From an uncultured Clostridia bacterium (lineage in GTDB: Bacteria > Bacillota > Clostridia > TANB77 > CAG-508), in the NCBI GenBank assembly GCA_944389745.1, contig CALXNM010000010.1, positions 1 through 54,286 of the forward strand: DNA of 54,286 nucleotides, given 5' to 3'. Below are positions 16,501 to 26,360 of the stretch, one piece after another; the first letter of the stretch is position 1; every line of letters starts with the position of its first letter. The translations under genes were made by a program, and so were the position numbers. The notes under the pieces were generated by a model. The model was not told the origin of the DNA, did no database searches, and was given only the letters and a program-made list of their open reading frames with translations.

Positions 16501-17334
16501 AACCCACTTGGTGTTCCTTCTCGTATGAACTTAGGTCAAGTTCTAGAAGTTCACTTAGGAATGGCTGCAAAATTATTAGGCTGGAAAGTAGCAACACCAG
16601 TATTTGATGGTGCTACAGACGAAGAAATAAGAGAATTATTCAGAAAAGCTGGACATAGAGAAGATGGAAAAACAACATTATATGATGGTAGAACAGGAGA
16701 TCCATTTGATCACCCAGTAACAGTTGGTGTTATGTACATGTTAAAACTACACCACTTAGTTGATGATAAAATTCATGCTCGTTCAACTGGACCATACTCA
16801 TTAGTTACTCAACAACCTCTTGGAGGTAAAGCACAATTTGGTGGACAACGTTTTGGTGAGATGGAAGTTTGGGCACTTGAAGCATATGGTGCAGCTTATA
16901 CATTACAAGAAATGCTTACTGTAAAATCTGACGATACAGTCGGACGTGTTAAGACTTACGAAGCTATTGTTAAAGGAGAAAATGTTCCAAAACCTGGTGT
17001 TCCAGAAGGCTTTAAGGTTCTTGTTAAAGAACTTCAAGGTTTAGGTCTAGATATAAGATTATTATCAGCAGATAATCAAGAACTAGAGCTTAAAGAGAAT
17101 ATAGATGACGGAATAGACTTTAACATAGAAGATAAAAAAGTTGGAAGCGATGTTTTAGATCAAAAAGATTTACATGATGGCTATGAAGAAGAAGTTGTTG
17201 AAGCTGATGAAAAAGATGAAGATGATGAAGATTTATTTGAAGAATTATCAGATGATGAAATAAAATTAAGCGATGTTGACGAAGACAGCATAATAAGTGA
17301 TGAAGATATTATAGATGATGACGAAGATAAATAA
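13597..17334 (+). CDS. rpoB: RNA polymerase beta subunit
   Basis: 1245 aa, normal for Firmicutes. It forms the beta side of the RNA polymerase cleft and the rifampicin pocket: [23 protein letters not shown] with [17 protein letters not shown] gives the wild-type, rifampicin-sensitive sequence as far as I can see. [24 protein letters not shown] and [25 protein letters not shown] complete the core. The last 90 or so residues are an acidic Asp/Glu-rich tail, longer than in Bacillus. The start is a TTG at 13597 with AGGGGTGA upstream. rplJ and rplL are not upstream; dprA is. Confidence 0.98.
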   Translation: MVKEIKHEKCSRKTFAKIGDSIEMPNLIKVQKDSYDWFVEEGLGEILRDISPIIDYSGNLILEFLDYYMEDKTKYTVEEAKERDATYSTRLHVKVRLINRETGEIKEQEIYLGDFPLMTDSGTFIINGAERVVVSQLVRSPGVYFDSSYDKTGKKIYTSTVMPLRGAWIEYETDANDVFWARVDRTRKIPVTCLLRALGVLTDEQMVELFGEEPKLAATIQKDPIKTQDEALIEIYKKLRPGELPTVDAARNLFNGLFFDHRRYDLAKVGRYKFNKKLSLATRITGQVAFEDIVDPETGEVFVQKDNVISEEVAENIQNSGINVVDVKVEDKKVRIIGNGTVNIHKYLPNVDVSDIHIKEYVNYNVLKSIIDSTEEDKLHDAIKERYEELVPRHVTTEDIIASISYLLNLDHGLGVIDDIDHLGNRRIRCVGELLQNQFRIGLTRLERVVRERMTIQDLDVVTPQTLINTKPITSSIREFFGSSQLSQFMDQTNPLSELTHKRRISALGPGGLSRERAGFEVRDIHYTHYGRLCPIESPEGPNVGLISALSSFATINEYGFIETPYRKVDHETEKVTDEVVYMPADEEDKYIIAQASEPLDKDGRFVNDKIKVRMREEITMVDKDRVDFVDVSPKQLVSVAAAMIPFVEHDDAKRSLMGANMQRQAVPLLMPESPIVGTGMEYRAARDSGITVTAKNAGVVEKVTGDEITVRNNKDELDTYKLRKFKRTNGGTCINQRPVVSRGEKVKEGDILADGPATKNGEMALGRNVLIAFTTWEGYNYEDAVLISERLVKEDVYTSIHIEEYDCECRDTKLGPEEITRDIPNVGDDVLKDLDENGIIRIGAEVRPGDILVGKVTPKGETELTAEERLLRAIFGEKAREVRDTSLRVPHGEQGTIVDVKIFTRENSDELGPGVNQIIRCYIAQKRKISVGDKMAGRHGNKGVISRILPEEDMPFMPDGTPVDIVLNPLGVPSRMNLGQVLEVHLGMAAKLLGWKVATPVFDGATDEEIRELFRKAGHREDGKTTLYDGRTGDPFDHPVTVGVMYMLKLHHLVDDKIHARSTGPYSLVTQQPLGGKAQFGGQRFGEMEVWALEAYGAAYTLQEMLTVKSDDTVGRVKTYEAIVKGENVPKPGVPEGFKVLVKELQGLGLDIRLLSADNQELELKENIDDGIDFNIEDKKVGSDVLDQKDLHDGYEEEVVEADEKDEDDEDLFEELSDDEIKLSDVDEDSIISDEDIIDDDEDK

Positions 17335-17366
17335 ATATTTTGCCAATATATAAATTTAACTGAATA

Positions 17367-17439
17367 GTTTCGAAAAGGGTTTTTAGATTTAAATTAGGGA
17401 ATTGTGCAGCGGTGTATAATTAAAAAATCCTTTAGAAAC
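17367..17439 (+). repeat. Stem-loop between rpoB and rpoC
   Basis: GTTTCGAAAAGGGTTTTT (17367-17384) pairs with AAAAATCCTTTAGAAAC (17423-17439) with small internal mismatches, enclosing a 38-nt loop. It lies just before the rpoC RBS (AAGGGGG) and may adjust the subunit ratio or be an RNA processing site. Confidence 0.5.
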
Positions 17440-17471
17440 ACAAAAATAAAATATCAAGGGGGCTAAACCGC

Positions 17472-20400
17472 GTGGACGAATTAAATGAATTTAATAAAAT
17501 CAAGATAGGTATAGCATCAGATGAAAAAATAAGAGAGTGGTCTAAAGGTGAAGTTAAAAAACCTGAGACTATAAACTACAGAACATTAAAGCCAGAAAAA
17601 GATGGTTTATTCTGTGAAAGAATATTTGGACCAACAAAAGACTGGGAATGTCATTGTGGTAAATATAAAAGAGTAAGATACAAAGGAATAGTTTGCGACA
17701 GATGTGGTGTTGAAGTAACTAAGGCAAAAGTTAGACGTGAAAGAATGGGACATATAGAACTTGCAGCACCAGTAGCACATATTTGGTATTTCAAAGGAAT
17801 ACCAAGCAGAATAGGACTTATGCTAGATGTATCACCAAGAAGCCTAGAAAGAGTTATATATTTTGCTTCATATATAGTACTTGATAAGGGTAAAACAACT
17901 TTAACAAAAGGTCAAATTTTATCTGAAAGAGAATACCATGATGCAGAAGAAAAATTTGGAAAAGGTTCTTTCAAAGCTGAAATGGGAGCTGAAGCTATAA
18001 GAACATTGCTTGCTGAAATTGATCTAGATAAATTATCAGCAAAATTAAGAAAAGAATTAGAAAAAGCAAGTGAGCAAAAGAAAGCAAAACTTGTGAAAAG
18101 ATTAGATACTGTTGAATCATTTAGATTATCTGGAAATAGACCTGAATGGATGGTTATGAGTGTTATCCCAGTTATACCACCAGATTTAAGACCAATGGTA
18201 CAATTAGATGGTGGTAGATTTGCTACATCAGACTTAAATGATTTATACAGGAGAGTTATAAACAGAAATAATAGATTAAAGAGATTACTTGAATTAGGTG
18301 CACCAGAAATAATTGTAAGAAATGAAAAGAGAATGTTACAAGAATCTGTAGATGCTCTAATAGATAATGGAAGACGTGGAAGACCTGTTACAGGTGCAGG
18401 AAATAGACCTCTTAAATCATTATCAGATTTATTAAAAGGAAAACAAGGTAGATTTAGACAAAACTTACTTGGAAAACGTGTTGACTATTCTGGACGTTCA
18501 GTTATCGTTGTTGGACCTGAACTTAAGATTTATCAATGTGGTCTTCCAAAAGAAATGGCAGTTGAATTATTCAAACCATTTGTTATGAAAGAATTAGTAG
18601 GACGTGGAATTGCTCACAACATAAAAAATGCAAAAAGAATGGTAGAAAGATTACGTCCAGAAGTATGGGATATATTAGAGGATGTTATAAAAGATCATCC
18701 AGTAATGTTAAACCGTGCTCCTACACTTCATAGACTTGGTATTCAAGCATTCGAGCCAGTATTAGTTGAAGGTAGAGCAATTAAACTTCACCCATTAGTT
18801 TGTACAGCATTCAATGCTGACTTCGATGGTGACCAAATGGCTATCCACTTACCATTATCACCAGAAGCACAAGCAGAAGCAAGATATTTAATGCTTTCTG
18901 TAAACAACCTATTAAAACCACAAGATGGTAAACCAGTAACAGTACCTACACAAGATATGATACTTGGTGCTTACTATCTAACAATGGAAGTTCCTGGAGA
19001 ACCAGGAGAAGGCGAATATTATTCTTCACCAGAAGAAGCAATAATGGCTAACTTTAATCATGATTTAGGAATGCATGCTATGATTAATGTTAGAATTACA
19101 AAAGAAATAGATGGGGTTAAAAAGAGCAAATTCGTAAAAACATCAGTTGGTAGATTAATATATAATCAAGGAATACCACAAGATTTAGGATTTGTTGATA
19201 GATCTGATCCAGAAAATGCATTTGAACCAGAATTAAACTTCACAGTAATGAAGAAAAATCTTGGAACAATAATTGCAAAATGCATAAATAAACATGGATT
19301 AAGCAAAACAGCTGAGTTACTAGACTATATTAAAGCAACAGGATACAAATATTCAACAACAGCAGGTATTACAGTATCTGTTGATGATGTTAAAGTGCCA
19401 CCAGCTAAGAAACAAATATTAGCAGATGCACAAGATCAGGTTGATAATGTAACAAAACAATATAGACGTGGTTTAATAACAGATAAAGAAAGATATGACT
19501 CAGTTATTAAGATTTGGGAAGATGCAACAGACAAAGTTACAGATGCGATGAAAGATAATTTTGATACATTAAACCCAGTTTACATGATGTCAGAATCTGG
19601 AGCTAGAGGTAACTTAAACCAATTAAGACAAATTGCAGGTATGCGTGGTCTTATGGCATCTACAACAGGTAAAACTGTTGAAATCCCTATCACATCATCA
19701 TTCAGAGAGGGACTTGACCCACTAGAATACTTTATTTCAGCACATGGTGCTAGAAAGGGACTAGCAGATACTGCTTTAAGAACAGCAGACTCTGGATACT
19801 TAACAAGAAGACTTGTTGATGTATCACAAGATATAATTGTTAGAGAACATGATTGTGGAACAACACATGGAATTGAAGTAGCTGATATTAAAGATGGAAA
19901 TCAAGTAGTCGAAAAAATGGAAGAAAGATTACTTGGTAGGTATCCATTAGAAAATATATATAATCCACAAACAAATGAATTAATTGTGGATACAAATACA
20001 TTAATTACCGAAAATATTGCAGATAAAATAGTTGCAGCAGGAATTACAAGCGTTAAAGTACGTTCTGTTCTTGAATGTAGAACAAAACATGGTGTATGTG
20101 CTAAATGTTATGGAATGGGCTTAGCAACACGTGAAGAAGTAAATATAGGAGAATCAGTAGGTATAATAGCAGCACAATCAATTGGTGAGCCTGGTACACA
20201 GCTTACAATGAGAACTATCCACTCTGGTGGTGTTGCTGGTGTTGCAGATATTACACAAGGTCTTCCTAGAGTTGAAGAGCTATTTGAAGCTCGTAAACCA
20301 AAAGGACTTGCCATAATCTCAGAAATAGATGGTAAAATTAGTATTTCAGATGACAAGAACAAAAAAGAAGTTATTGTTACAGGAAAAGATGATAGCAAGA

Positions 20401-21002
20401 AATATACAATACCATTTGGTTCAAAACTTCGTGTAAGAGAAGGAGACGAAGTAAAAGCTGGAGCTCCAATTACAGAAGGATCTATAAATCCAAATGAAAT
20501 TCTAGCAATTAATGGTCCAGATGGAGTTTACCTATACTTAGTACAAGAAGTACAAAAAGTATATAGAAATCAAGGTGTTGATATCAATGATAAACACGTT
20601 GAAGTAATTGCAAGACAAATGCTTAAGAAAGTAAGAGTAGAAGATAATGGAGATACACCATTATTTGCAGGATCACTTGTAGACATCTATGAAGTAGAAG
20701 ATGCAAATGACAAGGTTATAGCAGAAGGAAAGAGACCTGCAACATATAAACGTGTATTACTTGGAATTACAAAGGCATCACTTGCAACAGAAAGCTTCTT
20801 ATCAGCTGCATCATTCCAAGAAACAACAAGAGTTCTTACAGATGCTGCAGTAAAAGGTAAAGTTGATGAATTAATAGGATTAAAAGAAAATGTTATTATA
20901 GGTAAACTAATTCCAGCAGGAACAGGTATGCCAGCATATAAAGACATTCATATTAATACAGAAAATCAACCAGCAGAAGAAGAAACATCTGAAGCAAAAT
21001 AA
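17472..21002 (+). CDS. rpoC: RNA polymerase beta' subunit
   Basis: 1176 aa. [20 protein letters not shown] is the N-terminal zinc ribbon, and NADFDGDQM (from residue 448) holds the three catalytic aspartates that bind magnesium. The bridge helix and trigger loop regions ([23 protein letters not shown], in two parts, and [13 protein letters not shown]) are intact, as is the second zinc site ([13 protein letters not shown]). It starts at a GTG (17472) with AAGGGGG upstream. No insertion domains or breaks. It is co-transcribed with rpoB and ends at a strong terminator. Confidence 0.98.
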   Translation: MDELNEFNKIKIGIASDEKIREWSKGEVKKPETINYRTLKPEKDGLFCERIFGPTKDWECHCGKYKRVRYKGIVCDRCGVEVTKAKVRRERMGHIELAAPVAHIWYFKGIPSRIGLMLDVSPRSLERVIYFASYIVLDKGKTTLTKGQILSEREYHDAEEKFGKGSFKAEMGAEAIRTLLAEIDLDKLSAKLRKELEKASEQKKAKLVKRLDTVESFRLSGNRPEWMVMSVIPVIPPDLRPMVQLDGGRFATSDLNDLYRRVINRNNRLKRLLELGAPEIIVRNEKRMLQESVDALIDNGRRGRPVTGAGNRPLKSLSDLLKGKQGRFRQNLLGKRVDYSGRSVIVVGPELKIYQCGLPKEMAVELFKPFVMKELVGRGIAHNIKNAKRMVERLRPEVWDILEDVIKDHPVMLNRAPTLHRLGIQAFEPVLVEGRAIKLHPLVCTAFNADFDGDQMAIHLPLSPEAQAEARYLMLSVNNLLKPQDGKPVTVPTQDMILGAYYLTMEVPGEPGEGEYYSSPEEAIMANFNHDLGMHAMINVRITKEIDGVKKSKFVKTSVGRLIYNQGIPQDLGFVDRSDPENAFEPELNFTVMKKNLGTIIAKCINKHGLSKTAELLDYIKATGYKYSTTAGITVSVDDVKVPPAKKQILADAQDQVDNVTKQYRRGLITDKERYDSVIKIWEDATDKVTDAMKDNFDTLNPVYMMSESGARGNLNQLRQIAGMRGLMASTTGKTVEIPITSSFREGLDPLEYFISAHGARKGLADTALRTADSGYLTRRLVDVSQDIIVREHDCGTTHGIEVADIKDGNQVVEKMEERLLGRYPLENIYNPQTNELIVDTNTLITENIADKIVAAGITSVKVRSVLECRTKHGVCAKCYGMGLATREEVNIGESVGIIAAQSIGEPGTQLTMRTIHSGGVAGVADITQGLPRVEELFEARKPKGLAIISEIDGKISISDDKNKKEVIVTGKDDSKKYTIPFGSKLRVREGDEVKAGAPITEGSINPNEILAINGPDGVYLYLVQEVQKVYRNQGVDINDKHVEVIARQMLKKVRVEDNGDTPLFAGSLVDIYEVEDANDKVIAEGKRPATYKRVLLGITKASLATESFLSAASFQETTRVLTDAAVKGKVDELIGLKENVIIGKLIPAGTGMPAYKDIHINTENQPAEEETSEAK

Positions 21003-21015
21003 ATTATATAAACTT

Positions 21016-21048
21016 AAAGTAGATCAATTATAAATTGGTCTACTTTTT
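21016..21048 (+). terminator. Terminator of the rpoBC operon
   Basis: AAAGTAGATCAATT (21016-21029) pairs with AATTGGTCTACTTT (21033-21046; one T-G pair), loop ATA, and the T run continues. Confidence 0.88.
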
Positions 21049-21093
21049 GCAATTGGAGACGTGTTTGTTTTGTAAATTTTTTAGGTTATTGTC

Positions 21094-21193
21094 AGGCACT
21101 ACATTTTATAAAAATTCAATTTTAAAACAATTTCTATACTAAAATTACTTTCAAAGGCCATGTTTAATTTCTTTTTTCTAAAATGTAATGCCT
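21094..21193. repeat. 15-bp inverted repeat, possible MITE remnant
   Basis: AGGCACTACATTTTA (21094-21108) and TAAAATGTAATGCCT (21179-21193) are inverse complements with one mismatch. Weaker similarity extends outwards to about 21065 and 21219, including a CTTGTT/AACAAG hairpin (21195-21219). The 70 bp inside are non-coding. Confidence 0.45.
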
Positions 21194-21249
21194 ACTTGTT
21201 ATAGATTTTGTAAAACAAGCCCATTCCCCAATTGTAAAATTATGTTACC

Positions 21250-21278
21250 TTGACAAAATGGTATAAAGAAGGTAAAAT
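21250..21278 (+). promoter_or_regulatory. Promoter of gdpP-rplI-dnaB
   Basis: TTGACA (21250-21255), a 17-bp spacer, then TAAAAT (21273-21278). Confidence 0.78.
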
Positions 21279-21303
21279 ATATACTGTTTAAATGGAGGTT
21301 TTT

Positions 21304-23289
21304 ATGAACCATAATAAAAAGGTATTTCAAAAAATAGTTTCAAAAACAAAAATATATTTGGCAATAATTGCAATTCTATTAATAGTTATATGTTTTTATA
21401 ATAGAATGCTTATTTTGCCATCTATTATAGTATTTGTATTACTTGTCGCATATGCTTATTGGACTAATAATAAAGGACAAGAAGAATTAAGTGAACATAT
21501 AAAAAATATAACATTTAGTTTAGATAAAGTAGCTAAGATTGCTTTAGTTAATTCTCCTTTCCCATTAGTTATAGCTGAGACAAATGGAAATTTAATATTT
21601 AGAAACACTAAATTTAACCAAGAGTTTGCAAATATTGATATCAATAATTATTTAACTAATATATTAAATGATGTAAAACTAGAAATAAAAAACAATGATA
21701 AAAAAGAGAAAATAAATGATGAAATAAAAATAGGAAAAAAGACATATAAGTTATATGGAGATTATATGCCTTTAAAAGACGAGTATATAATTATTATTTA
21801 TTTCATTGATGATACAAAATTAGTTGAATTAGAAACATTATTTGATAACAAAGATATTTATATTGGTCAAATAATGATAGATAATTATGAAGAAATAATA
21901 CAAAGAATTCCAGACAGTGAGAAGCCACAATTAATGGCTGAAATTGAAAAAGCATTGTATAACTGGGCATCTGAGTTTAAAGGAGTTATTTTAAAATCAG
22001 AAAGAGATACTTTTGTATGTATATTTGAAAAACAATATATGAAAGAGATTAAAGAAAAGAAATTTGATATATTAGATACAATAAAAGAATTACAACCTTC
22101 TGATAAAATGCAATTTACATTAAGTATTGCAATATCTAATGAAGGAAATACTAATTTAGAAAAATATAAATCTGCCCAAGCAGCACTGGATATAGTTTTA
22201 GGACGTGGCGGTGACCAAGCTGTAATTCATGAAAATGATAAGTTTACATTCTTTGGAGGTAGAACTCAAGAATTAGAAAAAAGAACTAAGGTTAAAGCAA
22301 GAATTATATCACATGCTCTAGAAGAAATGATAAAAGAATCTAGTAAAGTAATGATTATGGGGCATAGTAATTCTGATATGGACTGTATTGGTGCAAGTAT
22401 GGGTATTTACAGGTTAGCAAAAACTCTAGGAAAAGATGCATATATAGTTTTAGATCCAAAAGGTGATAATTTAACTATATTCTTAAATGAAATAAAACAA
22501 GATGATACCTATAGTGATTTAATAAAGGAGCCAGAAGATGCATTAAATGAAATTGATGATGATACTTTATTAATTGTTGTAGATACAAACAAAAAGAATT
22601 ATGTAGAATCACCAGAAGTTTTGGCAAAATGTAAAAAAATAGTTGTTATAGATCACCATAGAAGAAGTCCTGATTATATTGAAAGTGCAACACTTACATT
22701 TCATGAAGTTTACGCTTCATCTGCATCAGAACTTGTAACAGAACTTGTTGAATATGCACAAGAAGAAGTTTCACTAACAAGCTTAGAAGCAGAAGCACTA
22801 TATGCAGGTATCATGATGGATACAAAATCATTTACATTTAAAACAGGTGTTAGAACATTTGAGGCAGCAGCATATTTACGTAAATGTGGTGTAGACATAA
22901 TAAAAGTAAAGAAATGGTTCCAAAGTGATTTAGACACATATAACAAAATATCAAATATAATTGCAAAAGCAGAAATGGTATATGATAGTATTGCAATATC
23001 TTTATATGAAGATGAAGATCCAGATGCAAATATTGTGTGCGCAAAAGCTGCAGACGAATTACTTACAATTAGTAATATTACAGCATCATTCGTACTTGGA
23101 AAAATGGGAGATAAAATATGTATAAGTGGTCGTTCAATAGGAGATATAAATGTTCAAGTAATACTTGAAAAACTAGGCGGAGGAGGTCATATAACTCTAG
23201 CCGGAGCTCAAATTGAAGGAGTAGATATACAAGAAGCAAAAGATGAATTGGTTAATCGTATTAATGAGTATTTTAGTGAGCAAATGTAA
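21304..23289 (+). CDS. gdpP: Cyclic-di-AMP phosphodiesterase GdpP
   Basis: 661 aa from the ATG at 21304, preferred because GGAGG overlaps the earlier ATG at 21292. Two membrane helices (about 18-33 and 37-52) are followed by a PAS domain, a degenerate GGDEF domain (about 170-320) and a DHH-DHHA1 phosphodiesterase: HSNSDMDCIGA, VVDTNKK, D450-H451-H452 and the C-terminal GGGGHITLAGA. It hydrolyses c-di-AMP to pApA and so affects osmolyte transport, cell-wall stress and beta-lactam tolerance. It is the first gene of gdpP-rplI-dnaB, the arrangement usual in Firmicutes. Confidence 0.95.
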   Translation: MNHNKKVFQKIVSKTKIYLAIIAILLIVICFYNRMLILPSIIVFVLLVAYAYWTNNKGQEELSEHIKNITFSLDKVAKIALVNSPFPLVIAETNGNLIFRNTKFNQEFANIDINNYLTNILNDVKLEIKNNDKKEKINDEIKIGKKTYKLYGDYMPLKDEYIIIIYFIDDTKLVELETLFDNKDIYIGQIMIDNYEEIIQRIPDSEKPQLMAEIEKALYNWASEFKGVILKSERDTFVCIFEKQYMKEIKEKKFDILDTIKELQPSDKMQFTLSIAISNEGNTNLEKYKSAQAALDIVLGRGGDQAVIHENDKFTFFGGRTQELEKRTKVKARIISHALEEMIKESSKVMIMGHSNSDMDCIGASMGIYRLAKTLGKDAYIVLDPKGDNLTIFLNEIKQDDTYSDLIKEPEDALNEIDDDTLLIVVDTNKKNYVESPEVLAKCKKIVVIDHHRRSPDYIESATLTFHEVYASSASELVTELVEYAQEEVSLTSLEAEALYAGIMMDTKSFTFKTGVRTFEAAAYLRKCGVDIIKVKKWFQSDLDTYNKISNIIAKAEMVYDSIAISLYEDEDPDANIVCAKAADELLTISNITASFVLGKMGDKICISGRSIGDINVQVILEKLGGGGHITLAGAQIEGVDIQEAKDELVNRINEYFSEQM

Positions 23290-23319
23290 TGTTTAGTCAA
23301 TAAAAAAGGAGGAATTCCA

Positions 23320-23766
23320 ATGAAAGTTATTTTATTAGATAATATAAAAGGCGTAGGTAAAAAAGATGAGATAATTAATGCAAGTGATGGATATGCAAGA
23401 AATTATTTATTACCTAAAAAGTTAGCTGTTGAAGCAAATAGTGAGAACTTAAGTAAATTAAATAATAAAAAGGAAGCAGCTAGTTATAGAAAAGATGTAG
23501 AGAAGCAAAAAGCTGAAGAACTTGCTAAAAAATTAAAAGGGATAATGCTTAAAATAAAAGTTAAAGCTGGAGAAAATGGAAAAATTTTTGGAGGAGTAAC
23601 TAACAAAGAAATATCAGACAATTTAAAAAGTCAATATAATTTTATAGTTGATAAAAAGAAAATTGATTTAAAAGAAACTATAAAAACATTAGGAGAATTT
23701 AATGTTGATATTAAATTATTTGAAGGTGTTATAGCAAAATTAAGAGTAGAAGTTATAAGCGAGTAA
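23320..23766 (+). CDS. rplI: 50S ribosomal protein L9
   Basis: 148 aa. KVILLDNIKGVGKKDEIINASDGYARNYLLPK is the conserved N-terminal domain (shown here in its gist: VGKK, DGYARNYL, PK), followed by the long connecting helix and a C-terminal domain with GKIFGGVTNKEI. L9 binds 23S rRNA and stretches between ribosomes, supporting frame maintenance. AAGGAGG lies before the ATG. It is tightly spaced between gdpP and dnaB, in one operon. Confidence 0.97.
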   Translation: MKVILLDNIKGVGKKDEIINASDGYARNYLLPKKLAVEANSENLSKLNNKKEAASYRKDVEKQKAEELAKKLKGIMLKIKVKAGENGKIFGGVTNKEISDNLKSQYNFIVDKKKIDLKETIKTLGEFNVDIKLFEGVIAKLRVEVISE

Positions 23767-23794
23767 AATCTAAAATTAAAGGAAGGCTGTAGTA

Positions 23795-25126
23795 ATGGAA
23801 TTAGGAAAGGTACCACCAAACGACACAGAAGCAGAGCAAGCTGTAATAGGAAGTATGCTTACAGATAAAGATGCTGTTGCATCAGCTATAGAAGTTTTAC
23901 AAGAAGATGATTTTTATAGAGAAGATAATAAAATTATATATACAGCAATATTAAATTTATATAATAGAAGTGAGCCTATAGATATAATTACATTAAAATC
24001 AGAATTGTCATCAATGGGAAAATTAGATGCAGTTGGAGGTCTAGAATATATTGCAGAACTTCCAGACAAAGTACCTACAACATCTAATGTAGAGCAATAC
24101 ATAAAAATAGTAGAAGAAAAATCACTGTTAAGAAATTTGATAAAAACTGCAAATGATATAATAACTCTAGGATATGATCCTACACAAGAAGTTGAAAATA
24201 TAATTGATAACTCTGAAAAAAAGATTTTTGAGGTAATGCAAAAAAAGAACCAAAAGGGATATAGTTCTATAAAAGATGTATTAGTAGATACATTTACAGA
24301 ACTTGAGCAATTATATAATAGAAAACAACATATAACAGGTGTACCTACAGGATTTGCTGATTTAGACTATAAAACAGCAGGACTTCATAAATCTGATTTA
24401 ATATTGGTCGCTGCAAGACCTGCAATGGGTAAATCTGCATTTGCATTAAATATAGCAACAAATGCAGCAGTAAGAGCAAATGTACCAGTAGCAATTTTTA
24501 GTTTGGAAATGTCTAAAGAGCAAATGGTTAATAGAATTCTTTGTTCAGAAGCAATGGTTGATAGCAATAAAGTAAGAACAGGAACATTAGAAGATGAAGA
24601 TTGGGCAAAACTTGCTGAAGCTTCAGGAGTTCTTTCAGAATCTCAAATATATATTGATGATACACCAGGTATTTCTATAATGGAGATTAGGGCAAAATGT
24701 AGAAAAATGAAACTTGAAAAAAATATAGGACTTGTTGTAATAGATTATTTGCAATTGGTACAAGGTAGTGGCAAGAGAGGAGCAAGCCGTGAGCAAGAAA
24801 TTGCAGAAATAAGTAGGTCTTTAAAAATTTTGGCAAAAGAAATAGAAGTTCCAGTAATTGCATTATCACAATTATCAAGAGCACCAGAACAAAGACCAGA
24901 TCATAGGCCAATGCTTTCAGACCTTCGTGAATCTGGATCAATAGAGCAGGATGCAGATATTGTTATGTTTCTTTATAGAGATGATTACTATAATGAAGAT
25001 AGTGAAAAGAAAAATATTGCCGAGGTAATTTTAGCAAAGCATAGAGCAGGTTCTACAGGAACTGTTGAATTATTATGGCTTGGTAATTATACAAAATTTG
25101 CAAATATTGATAAATATAGAGAATGA
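23795..25126 (+). CDS. dnaB: Replicative DNA helicase DnaB (DnaC of Bacillus)
   Basis: 443 aa. The N-terminal domain (PPNDTEAEQAVIGSML) makes the dimer and primase contacts. The RecA-like motor has ARPAMGKSAFALNIA (Walker A), FSLEMSKEQM, VIDYLQLV (Walker B) and ALSQLSRAPEQRPDHRPMLSDLRESG, in which the Arg finger lies. The C-terminal VILAKHRAGSTGTVEL completes the fold. The hexamer unwinds DNA at the fork. No intein is present, although dnaB is a common intein site. AGGAAGG precedes the ATG at 23795. Confidence 0.97.
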   Translation: MELGKVPPNDTEAEQAVIGSMLTDKDAVASAIEVLQEDDFYREDNKIIYTAILNLYNRSEPIDIITLKSELSSMGKLDAVGGLEYIAELPDKVPTTSNVEQYIKIVEEKSLLRNLIKTANDIITLGYDPTQEVENIIDNSEKKIFEVMQKKNQKGYSSIKDVLVDTFTELEQLYNRKQHITGVPTGFADLDYKTAGLHKSDLILVAARPAMGKSAFALNIATNAAVRANVPVAIFSLEMSKEQMVNRILCSEAMVDSNKVRTGTLEDEDWAKLAEASGVLSESQIYIDDTPGISIMEIRAKCRKMKLEKNIGLVVIDYLQLVQGSGKRGASREQEIAEISRSLKILAKEIEVPVIALSQLSRAPEQRPDHRPMLSDLRESGSIEQDADIVMFLYRDDYYNEDSEKKNIAEVILAKHRAGSTGTVELLWLGNYTKFANIDKYRE

Positions 25127-25164
25127 AAAAGTGCAGAGGAGTAATAATTCCCCTGCCATTTTTC
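25124..25164 (+). terminator. Terminator after dnaB
   Basis: GAAAAA-GCAG-GGAG pairs with TTCC-CTGC-TTTTTC with two small mismatches; it overlaps the dnaB stop codon. Confidence 0.65.
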
Positions 25165-25170
25165 TTACTA

Positions 25171-25199
25171 TTGAAAGTTTACACTAATTATGATAAGAT
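25171..25199 (+). promoter_or_regulatory. Promoter of tilS
   Basis: TTGAAA (25171-25176), a 17-bp spacer, then TAAGAT (25194-25199). Confidence 0.65.
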
Positions 25200-25224
25200 A
25201 TTCTAATAGTTAAGAGGTGAAAAA

Positions 25225-26220
25225 ATGTTAGAAGATAAGGTGTTAGCAACGATTAATAAATATAATATGATTAATAAAAATGATAAAGTTGTAATTGGAG
25301 TTTCTGGTGGACCAGACTCAATGACTCTTTTGAATGTACTTAATAATTTAAAAGAAAAATTGGCTATAAAGATATATGTTGCACATGTTAATCATATGAT
25401 AAGAGAAGAAGCTGATGAAGAAACTGAATATGTAAAAGAATTTTGTGAGAAAATAGGAGTAGATTTTTTCTATAAAAGAATAGATGTTGAATCTGAAGCT
25501 AAAAAGTTAAAAATTGGAACTGAAGAAGCTGGAAGAAATATTAGATATAAATTTTTTGATGAGATATTAAATAAAGTAGGAGCTAATAAAATTGCAACTG
25601 CGCATAATAGTAATGATAATGCGGAAACAGTACTTATGAATATTATAAGAGGAACATCGGTATCTGGCCTAAAAGGAATTGAGAAAATTCGTGATGGAAA
25701 ATATATAAGACCAATAATTGAATGTAATAGAGATGAGGTAGAAGAATACTGCAAGGAAAATAATCTTAATCCAAGATATGATAAGACAAACTTAGAAAAT
25801 ATTTATACTAGAAATAAGATTAGAAATTTATTAATTCCTTTTATAAAAAAAGAATTTAATCCCAATATTATAGAAGGAATAAATAGATTATCAAATATTG
25901 CTTTTGAAGAAGAACAATTTATTAACAAAATTGTGGAAACAGAGTATAAAAAATTACTAATTAGTGTAAATAATAGAGAAGATAATAAAAAAGAAATAGT
26001 ATTAAATATGAAAGAATTTAATATATTAGACTATGTAATAAAGTCAAAATTAGTGTTATATGCAATATCAAAAGTAGTCGGAAGCACTACGGGAATAGAA
26101 AAAGTACATGTTGATGACATAATTAAACTATGTAAAAATAACATAGGAAATAAATTTTTAGTTCCTAAAAAGGGGATTAAAGTATATGTGAAGAAGGGAA
26201 AAATTTTTTTTATTGCCTAA
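25225..26220 (+). CDS. tilS: tRNA(Ile)-lysidine synthase TilS, short form
   Basis: 331 aa. S27-G-G-P-D-S32 is the PP-loop that activates C34 of the tRNA(Ile) CAU anticodon with ATP before lysine attack; [13 protein letters not shown] and [12 protein letters not shown] are further family motifs. Most TilS proteins have about 430-470 residues with two extra C-terminal domains. Here only a short C-terminal part (ending [15 protein letters not shown]) is present, as in Aquifex-type TilS. The usual next gene hpt is missing and ftsH follows directly. AAGAGGTG lies before the ATG. Confidence 0.92.
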   Translation: MLEDKVLATINKYNMINKNDKVVIGVSGGPDSMTLLNVLNNLKEKLAIKIYVAHVNHMIREEADEETEYVKEFCEKIGVDFFYKRIDVESEAKKLKIGTEEAGRNIRYKFFDEILNKVGANKIATAHNSNDNAETVLMNIIRGTSVSGLKGIEKIRDGKYIRPIIECNRDEVEEYCKENNLNPRYDKTNLENIYTRNKIRNLLIPFIKKEFNPNIIEGINRLSNIAFEEEQFINKIVETEYKKLLISVNNREDNKKEIVLNMKEFNILDYVIKSKLVLYAISKVVGSTTGIEKVHVDDIIKLCKNNIGNKFLVPKKGIKVYVKKGKIFFIA

Positions 26221-26274
26221 GTGGACTTTCCGTAAAAGGAATAATTTTAGGTAAAAAAAGTTTTGAAAAACTCC

Positions 26275-26303
26275 TTGAAATAAGTAAATATATATGGTAT
26301 AGT
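26275..26303 (+). promoter_or_regulatory. Promoter of ftsH
   Basis: TTGAAA (26275-26280), a 17-bp spacer, then TATAGT (26298-26303). Confidence 0.65.
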
Positions 26304-26360
26304 TCAAAGGTGAAGTTCAAATTATAAGTTAAAAAATAATAAAGAGGAGGAAATATAATT

